NCBI GenBank assembly: GCA_029260155.1
Contig: JAJDDU010000351.1
Location: forward strand, 1-10,930
DNA from: Phycisphaerae bacterium
GTDB lineage: Bacteria; Planctomycetota; Phycisphaerae; UBA1845
Direction of reading: 5' to 3'
DNA length: 10,930 nucleotides
Each line of letters begins with the position of its first letter. The first letter of the stretch is position 1. A program made the translations under genes and the position numbers. Of the stretch, positions 1 to 4,232 are shown one piece after another. The notes beneath the pieces were generated by a model. That model worked only from the letters and a program-made list of their open reading frames with translations, ran no database searches and was not told where the DNA came from.

Positions 1-82
1 TGCCGAATAGATGCTTGGAAAGATCCCGAATTCTTCCCGCAACCCTCTTGACGGAGACTCGCTCATAGATGCCACCCGAGCC

Positions 83-96
83 CGTTCAATTGAACG
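83..96. promoter_or_regulatory. 14-bp perfect palindrome, possible operator
   Basis: CGTTCAATTGAACG is self-complementary over its full length. Its core TCAATTGA (86-93) recurs at 165-172, with centres 79 bp apart, both upstream of the VWA gene. Paired palindromes upstream of an operon suggest binding sites for a dimeric regulator. That is inference: no regulator gene lies in the window and the site matches no motif I can name. Confidence 0.35.
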
Positions 97-164
97 TAAA
101 ACACTGGACGGATTCACTGTCGATGTGGATCGAGCGTTGACCCACGCCTGCACGCCTCATACAC

Positions 165-172
165 TCAATTGA
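165..172. promoter_or_regulatory. Second copy of the TCAATTGA palindrome core
   Basis: This 8-bp palindrome TCAATTGA repeats the core of the 83-96 palindrome. It lies 54 bp before the probable start of the VWA gene. The flanks do not extend the symmetry, so it would be a weaker half of a two-site operator, if it is one at all. Confidence 0.25.
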
Positions 173-226
173 CGAGGCGCTCGCCGCTGGCGCGTGTGCG
201 GGATCAGTATTTGCGAACCCCCGACT

Positions 227-1189
227 ATGGTCAACCCACGTGTTACAGCATCGCCCGAGGCAGCCGAATCGCGCCAGCCGCCCGTCCGCGCCGGCCGTCT
301 CGCCGGTCGCGCGGTGATCGTCGCCTGGGTCGTGTCGGTTTTGTACCACGTTGTGCTTTTTGTCGCGATGTACCTGATCCCGTGGCTCGCCGGTTTGGCC
401 CGAGACGTCGGCGACGGCCACGTGCCGGTAACGAACTTGGTCTCGCCCGTCGATCGCGTGGCCACCACGCTCTCGCCCCGCCCGCAATCCGATCAGAAGT
501 TGATCACGCCCCAGCGGGACAACCTCGCGTTCACACCGCGCAAGTTTCAGGCCATGGACACCATCAAATCGATCAAGCCCGATGACTTAAAGATCCTCGG
601 GGTGGGCACTGCGGGCGGCGATGTTGGCGATGATTCGTTTACCATCCCCTTGGGCGGGAGTGGGCCGGATTTTTTCGGTCTTGGCGGCGAGGCGCGCGGA
701 GCGCGCAGGATCGTCTACGTGGTGGACCGCTCGGGATCGATGCTGAGCACTTTCTCAGGCGTGGTCAACGAGCTGAAAGAATCGATCGGGGCGCTCCGCC
801 GCACCCAGCGTTTTCACATCATTTTCTTCAACGCGGGCAGTCCGTTGGAGAATCCGCCACGCCGGCTGGTCAGCGCGGTTCGGTCCCACAAGCGGGCGGC
901 GTTCGAGTTCCTCGATCAGATTGCGCCGATGGGCGGTACTGATCCGAGGCCTGCGATGCGACGGGCGTTTGCGGTCGAACCCGATTTGATCTACTTTCTG
1001 ACCGACGGCGAATTCGACGCGCACGCACAGAGCATGTTCAGCATGCTCGAAAAGATGAATCGCCTGCGAGACGTGCGCATATTTACCATCGCGTACGTCA
1101 ATCAGCGCGGCGGCGCGGTGCTCGAACGCATCGCCCGCGAGCACAACGGTGAATACCGTTTTGTTTCAGAGGATGAGATTCTTGACTAA
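227..1189 (+). CDS. Membrane-anchored VWA-domain protein, TonB/TolA-like topology
   Basis: The protein is 320 residues if it starts at the ATG at 227; a GTG at 194 would add 11 residues, and neither start has a clear Shine-Dalgarno. A short basic N-terminus is followed by one hydrophobic helix (about residues 29-53), a Pro/Ser/Gly-rich linker to about 158, and a von Willebrand factor A domain to the end. The metal-ion site (MIDAS) looks complete: D167-x-S169-x-S171 (DRSGS), T238 (GGTDP) and D260 (LTDGE), so divalent-cation-dependent ligand binding is plausible. The helix contains S37-x3-H41 (SVLYHVVLF), which resembles the SxxxH of the TonB and TolA anchors that engage ExbB/ExbD or TolQ/TolR. 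Given exbB and exbD downstream, I infer an energised inner-membrane protein with its VWA domain in the periplasm. VWA membership is firm; the transducer role is inference. Confidence 0.88.
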   Translation: MVNPRVTASPEAAESRQPPVRAGRLAGRAVIVAWVVSVLYHVVLFVAMYLIPWLAGLARDVGDGHVPVTNLVSPVDRVATTLSPRPQSDQKLITPQRDNLAFTPRKFQAMDTIKSIKPDDLKILGVGTAGGDVGDDSFTIPLGGSGPDFFGLGGEARGARRIVYVVDRSGSMLSTFSGVVNELKESIGALRRTQRFHIIFFNAGSPLENPPRRLVSAVRSHKRAAFEFLDQIAPMGGTDPRPAMRRAFAVEPDLIYFLTDGEFDAHAQSMFSMLEKMNRLRDVRIFTIAYVNQRGGAVLERIAREHNGEYRFVSEDEILD

Positions 1190-1224
1190 GCGACGGCACG
1201 CATCGAGTCGAAGCGCCTGGGTGG

Positions 1225-1244
1225 CCCATCTGTTTGCAGATGGG
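1225..1244. repeat. 8-bp inverted repeat (hairpin) after the VWA gene
   Basis: CCCATCTG and CAGATGGG flank the 4-base loop TTTG, a perfect 8-bp stem starting 36 nt after the VWA stop codon. There is no T-tract, so it is not a classical intrinsic terminator. It could be an mRNA-stabilising or processing hairpin, or a REP-like dispersed element. If the next gene starts at 1266 it is intergenic. Longer starts for that gene would translate through it. Confidence 0.5.
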
Positions 1245-1265
1245 GGACTCGAACAGGTTTCGCAA

Positions 1266-2336
1266 TTGCGTCCCCCGCGGCTGAATCCGTGGGTCACCTG
1301 GAGAGTGCTCGCGCTGGTGGTCTGTGTGTTCGCATACCCAACGCCTGCGGATGAACTCGATCTCGGGAGCACCAAACTCGAACGCATCCGCATCATCGAC
1401 CTAGAAGGCAGCGAGATTGCCTACCGCACGCCGTCCGGGGCGTTTGGCTATGCACCGATCGCGCAAGTGACCCGAATATACGTCGATACGGTCGGGACGC
1501 TGACCAATCTGAACGAGGCTGAGGCGCGCCTGAGCGAGAACGACTACGTTCGCGCCATCAATCACTATGAGCGTGCGTTGCGCATGGCGTCATCGTTCTG
1601 GAAACGCCTGGTGCGCGCGCGGTTGATACAGGCCTGCGACAGGGCGGACTTGATCGACCCGCTTGTGCATCAGTTCATCATCCTCATTCGCGACGAGGAG
1701 ACAGGTCCCGCGCTGGCGGCGGAGCTTTTGCCGCGGCTTGCCCCGTCGCCGCAGTCGCGCGGCATCCCCCGGGCGAACCGGGCCATCGCCGAGGTTATCC
1801 ACGGGATGCGATCGCAGAGTGCCCGCGTGCTGCTCGAAACGGTCAAGTTCCACATAGCGAGTCGTACGAACGCGGCTGAGACTGCGGGGCTTGCGCGTGA
1901 ACTGGTACGCCAGCCGATTCCGCCGCTGATTGCGACGCGTGCAGTCTACCGTGTCACCCGTCAGGCCCTCGAAGTGCTTCTGGATCGCGGTGACACCGAG
2001 GCGGTGCTCGGTCGGGTAAACGACGACCTCAAGGCTGCGCCCGAGAAGGCGCTGCCCGAATTGCTTTTGGTCAAAGCGCGGGCGCTTTTGGCTGCGGCGA
2101 ACGATGACGAGTCCGTGATTCGCGCGGGCTGGGCGGCGATGCGCATCGTGATCCACTACGCGGACGACGAGTTGGCGCCGCAAGCGTTGCTGCTCGCGTC
2201 GTTGATTCACGAGCGAATGGGTCTAGCACCGACTGCGGCGCGGCTGCTGGACGAGTGCCTCAATCACGGGCGGCTGACAGCTGCGGTGCGCGACGAGGCC
2301 AACGCGCGTTTGCAGCGGCTGCGATCGACGGGATGA
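1266..2336 (+). CDS. Secreted TPR-like helical repeat protein
   Basis: I recognise no specific family. The frame is open from a GTG at 1149, with an ATG at 1173 and a TTG at 1182, all overlapping the VWA gene. I prefer the TTG at 1266 because it gives a normal signal peptide: basic n-region, hydrophobic core VLALVVCVFAY, then PTPA before DE. It also leaves the 1225-1244 hairpin untranslated, and codons between 1190 and 1265 end less often in G/C than the rest. After the signal comes a small beta-like segment with repeated hydrophobic-polar alternation, then a TPR-like helix pair (LNEAEARLSENDYVRAINHYERALRMA). Alanine/leucine-rich helices continue to the C-terminus. It is probably a periplasmic scaffold working with the VWA and ExbBD proteins. 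The coding call is strong; the exact start is uncertain. Confidence 0.75.
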   Translation: MRPPRLNPWVTWRVLALVVCVFAYPTPADELDLGSTKLERIRIIDLEGSEIAYRTPSGAFGYAPIAQVTRIYVDTVGTLTNLNEAEARLSENDYVRAINHYERALRMASSFWKRLVRARLIQACDRADLIDPLVHQFIILIRDEETGPALAAELLPRLAPSPQSRGIPRANRAIAEVIHGMRSQSARVLLETVKFHIASRTNAAETAGLARELVRQPIPPLIATRAVYRVTRQALEVLLDRGDTEAVLGRVNDDLKAAPEKALPELLLVKARALLAAANDDESVIRAGWAAMRIVIHYADDELAPQALLLASLIHERMGLAPTAARLLDECLNHGRLTAAVRDEANARLQRLRSTG

Positions 2337-2390
2337 TGGTAGCGGTATCTTGTGCGGTTGGTGATGAAGATGGAAGGAACTCCGTTCCGG

Positions 2391-2420
2391 CAAGATTCCT
2401 CGCTACGCTCGGAATGACGG
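2391..2420. repeat. REP-like dispersed repeat of the 'VIPSVARNL' type
   Basis: The stretch contains ATTCCTCGCTACGCTCGGAAT followed closely by GACGG; its outer arms ATTCC/GGAAT are complementary. Read on the minus strand it encodes VIPSVARNL, a peptide I know from many spurious small 'hypothetical proteins' across unrelated bacteria. Those come from a common intergenic repeat. Its position between genes, next to another small inverted repeat, fits. Copy number in this genome cannot be judged from one window. Confidence 0.55.
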
Positions 2421-2451
2421 GGCGCAGGAAATACGTGAGGATGATTGACAT

Positions 2452-2476
2452 CCCGCCGTGTTACTAATCCGGCGGG
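2452..2476 (+). promoter_or_regulatory. GC-rich hairpin in the exbB leader
   Basis: CCCGCCG (2452-2458) and CGGCGGG (2470-2476) form a perfect 7-bp GC stem with an 11-nt loop, ending 11 nt before the AGAGGAG ribosome binding site. There is no U-tract after it, so simple intrinsic termination is unlikely. It could be a 5' mRNA-stabilising or processing element that sets exbB-exbD expression apart from the upstream genes. Confidence 0.4.
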
Positions 2477-2487
2477 CCACTATTTAT

Positions 2488-2494
2488 AGAGGAG
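2488..2494 (+). promoter_or_regulatory. Strong ribosome binding site fixing a TTG start
   Basis: AGAGGAG lies 8 nt before the TTG at 2503 and is one of the best Shine-Dalgarno matches in the window. It supports the TTG over the upstream in-frame GTG at 2458, which would place the hairpin and the binding site inside the gene. Confidence 0.65.
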
Positions 2495-2502
2495 TGCAAC
2501 CC

Positions 2503-3264
2503 TTGGCACGTATTGGCGTTTTGCTGGCTTTCACGCTGGTCGTTTTGGCGTTTTGCGGTCCCGCGTTCGCCCAGGACGATGGCGGGAGCGGTTCGGTCAT
2601 GCGCGTCTTCGACCACTTCCTGGTCAAGGGCGGGTACATAACGTGGTTCGTGTTGGTGCCGCTCTCGGTGGCCACTGTCGCGCTGACCATCGAGTACTGC
2701 GTTTCCATTCGGCGTCTCACGTTCGTGCCCCCGGAGACCTACCGCACGATTTCGGCGCATCTCAATGATCGCGCCTATGCGGACGCGATCAAGTACGCCT
2801 CGACCGATCCGAGCGTTTTGGGCAGCGTGCTCAACACCGCACTGTTGGAGGCGCGCAACGGTTTCTCCGCCATGGAACGGGCGGTCGAAGAAGCGCTCGA
2901 AGAACGGTCCGCACGCCTGTTGCGGAAAATCGAGTACCTCAATGTGATCGGCAACATCAGCCCCATGGTCGGACTGTTCGGGACCGTTTACGGCATGATC
3001 GGCTTGTTTGCGTCGATCCGTGCTGCCGGCGGCATGCCCGAGCCCGCCCGTATCGCGGACGACATCTCCGTTGCGCTGGTGACGACTTTCTGGGGTCTGT
3101 TGGTGGCCATCCCCGCATTGAGTGTGTTCGCGATCTTTCGGAACCGCATCGACGTCTTGACCGCTGAATGCGCTCTGGCCGCCGATCGACTGTTGGCGTC
3201 GTTTAGGTCCGGCGATGACGGTCCTGCAGCGTCGGCTGCCACCATGGCGACCCCGCCTGTGTAG
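2503..3264 (+). CDS. exbB: ExbB/TolQ/MotA-family proton channel protein
   Basis: This is the inner-membrane channel subunit that, with ExbD/TolR, turns the proton-motive force into movement of a periplasm-spanning partner. From the TTG at 2503 it has 253 residues, normal for the family. It begins with a cleavable signal peptide ending in AFA before QDD (residue 23), as in many ExbB proteins outside the enterobacteria. A first helix lies at about 45-65 (ITWFVLVPLSVATVALTIEY). After a cytoplasmic helical section comes the signature second helix with NISPMVGLFGTVYGMIGLF (from about 150), then the third helix with SVALVTTFWGLLVAIPAL (about 190-210). Conserved Gly/Pro/Thr residues of the pore helices are present. 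The next gene, an exbD, follows after 9 nt. ExbB, TolQ and gliding-motility homologues cannot be told apart by sequence alone; the symbol gives the family. Confidence 0.92.
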   Translation: MARIGVLLAFTLVVLAFCGPAFAQDDGGSGSVMRVFDHFLVKGGYITWFVLVPLSVATVALTIEYCVSIRRLTFVPPETYRTISAHLNDRAYADAIKYASTDPSVLGSVLNTALLEARNGFSAMERAVEEALEERSARLLRKIEYLNVIGNISPMVGLFGTVYGMIGLFASIRAAGGMPEPARIADDISVALVTTFWGLLVAIPALSVFAIFRNRIDVLTAECALAADRLLASFRSGDDGPAASAATMATPPV

Positions 3265-3273
3265 GGACAGACC

Positions 3274-3735
3274 ATGGCATCCAAGAAGAGATACCATCCT
3301 AGACCGTCCTTGACCTTCAACATGGCCCCCATGATTGACGTCGTGTTTCTCTTGATCATCTTTTTCGTGCTGGTGAGTACGTTCGCTTCGGCGGAGCGCA
3401 TCGCCATGGAGCTGCCCCGCCCCGATCACAGTCAAGCAATCAACGTCAAGCTCACCGATCGCGTGATCATCAACGTGCAACTGGTAAGCCCCGATTCCCC
3501 CGAGACCTCGGGCGTAGCCTACAGCCTCGGGCCTAACCGCCCGCAGTCATTGGCGGTGATTTCGGAACGGCTGATGCAGCACAAACGCGTCGTCTCGGAT
3601 CTGAAGGTCGTGATCCGCGCCGATCGCCGCGTGCAATATGGCGACGTCCGCGAGGTCATGGAAATCGTAGCGGAACATGGCATCCAGATGATGAACATCG
3701 TCGCCTACGTGGGCGACGCGGGGCCGAACTCGTGA
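3274..3735 (+). CDS. exbD: ExbD/TolR-family protein, first copy
   Basis: The protein has 153 residues and starts at an ATG 9 nt after the exbB stop, with an AGGGA element overlapping the exbB stop codon. It has the standard plan: a short basic N-terminus, one membrane helix (about 21-41), and a periplasmic domain. The family signature is clear (FNMAPMIDVVFLLIIFFV), and D22 matches the essential protonatable aspartate inside the ExbB pore. The C-terminal part (LKVVIRADRRVQYGDVREVMEIVAEHGI) matches the conserved ExbD periplasmic fold. Its stop overlaps the GTG of a second, different exbD, so the complex may carry an ExbD heterodimer. Confidence 0.92.
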   Translation: MASKKRYHPRPSLTFNMAPMIDVVFLLIIFFVLVSTFASAERIAMELPRPDHSQAINVKLTDRVIINVQLVSPDSPETSGVAYSLGPNRPQSLAVISERLMQHKRVVSDLKVVIRADRRVQYGDVREVMEIVAEHGIQMMNIVAYVGDAGPNS

Positions 3736-4232
3736 GCGCGAACAGGAGACATCCCGCCTGTGACGACGGTGTCGTGCATTTTCGTCCGCGTCGCAAGCGG
3801 GCCCAGCGCGAACTGACCTCGCTCACATTGAACTTGGCTCCCATGGTCGATGTTGTGTTCCTGCTGCTGATCTTCTTCATCTCCACGACGACTTTCGAGC
3901 GCGCCGAAGGTCTCCTCGCTGCCCAGCTTCCGAAGCAGGGTAGCTTTGCCGATTCGATCGCACTGCCCATCTCGCCGATCATCGTGCATCTGGAGCAGAC
4001 CGGTCCGGGTCCGACCGACTACTCCATGCGCATCGAGAACTTCGTGGATCATCCGACGACTTTCAGTGAGTTGTCAAAGTTCCTGAAGGGCGTGCAGGGC
4101 AACCCCGGATTCGACGATGAGACGCCGGTCGTTCTGAAAACGGCGTTCCAAGTGAAGTGGGACCACGTCGTCGGTTGCTGGAACGCAGCCGTCGCAGCCG
4201 GGTGCAAGCATGTGTCGTTCGGAGTGGAATAA
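3732..4232 (+). CDS. ExbD/TolR-family protein, second copy
   Basis: The protein has 166 residues from a GTG that overlaps the previous stop by 4 nt (GTGA), the arrangement of coupled translation. The cytoplasmic N-terminus is longer and very basic (RPRRKRAQRE). The signature follows: LNLAPMVDVVFLLLIFFI, with the pore aspartate at D40. The periplasmic part diverges from the first ExbD and keeps only a weak version of the C-terminal motif (PVVLKTAFQVKWDHVVGCWNAAVAAG). In it the usual acidic/basic residues of the D-x-x-x-x-Y/K-x-x-v region are altered. ExbD is known to work as a dimer in an ExbB pentamer, and a heterodimer with the first copy is plausible. The next gene begins 23 nt before this one ends. 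Confidence 0.9.
   Translation: MSANRRHPACDDGVVHFRPRRKRAQRELTSLTLNLAPMVDVVFLLLIFFISTTTFERAEGLLAAQLPKQGSFADSIALPISPIIVHLEQTGPGPTDYSMRIENFVDHPTTFSELSKFLKGVQGNPGFDDETPVVLKTAFQVKWDHVVGCWNAAVAAGCKHVSFGVE

Larger units (their letters stand above)
1..226. other. Upstream region with no convincing gene
   Basis: This stretch precedes the first confident gene. One frame is open from an ATG at 11 to a TGA at 170-172 (53 codons). It has no recognisable domain, a mixed third-codon-position base pattern unlike the strongly G/C-ending codons downstream, and no clear ribosome binding site, so I do not call it. The stretch contains a 14-bp perfect palindrome (83-96) and a second copy of its 8-bp core (165-172). 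It therefore probably holds the promoter and control region of the VWA-ExbBD cluster. I could not identify a -35/-10 pair with confidence. Confidence 0.5.
2337..2502. other. Intergenic region holding a dispersed-repeat sequence and a leader hairpin
   Basis: This 166-bp gap is the longest break inside the cluster. It contains a short inverted repeat GGAAC-TCC-GTTCC (2376-2388), a sequence matching a widely dispersed bacterial repeat (2391-2420), a consensus-like TTGACA (2445-2450) without a correctly spaced -10, a GC-rich hairpin (2452-2476), and the exbB ribosome binding site. A separate promoter or a regulatory leader for exbB onward is plausible. The short frames open here on either strand look spurious. 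Confidence 0.5.

Noticed and set aside
11..172. Possible 53-codon ORF on the plus strand before the VWA gene
   Set aside because: No domain, no ribosome binding site and a mixed third-position pattern. It also spans both palindromes, so it is probably non-coding.
2445..2450. TTGACA as a sigma70 -35 element before exbB
   Set aside because: At 16-18 bp spacing there is no -10-like hexamer (the sequence there is GC-rich and forms the hairpin). The A/T-rich TATTTATA lies about 30 bp away.
2260..2451. 63-codon minus-strand frame encoding VIPSVARNL
   Set aside because: This peptide is a by-product of the dispersed repeat at 2391-2420, not a protein gene.
2464..3480. 338-codon open frame on the minus strand
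   Set aside because: It lies opposite exbB and exbD, whose motifs are unmistakable. The protein is rich in His/Arg/Asp without any domain, as expected from the antisense of a GC-rich gene.
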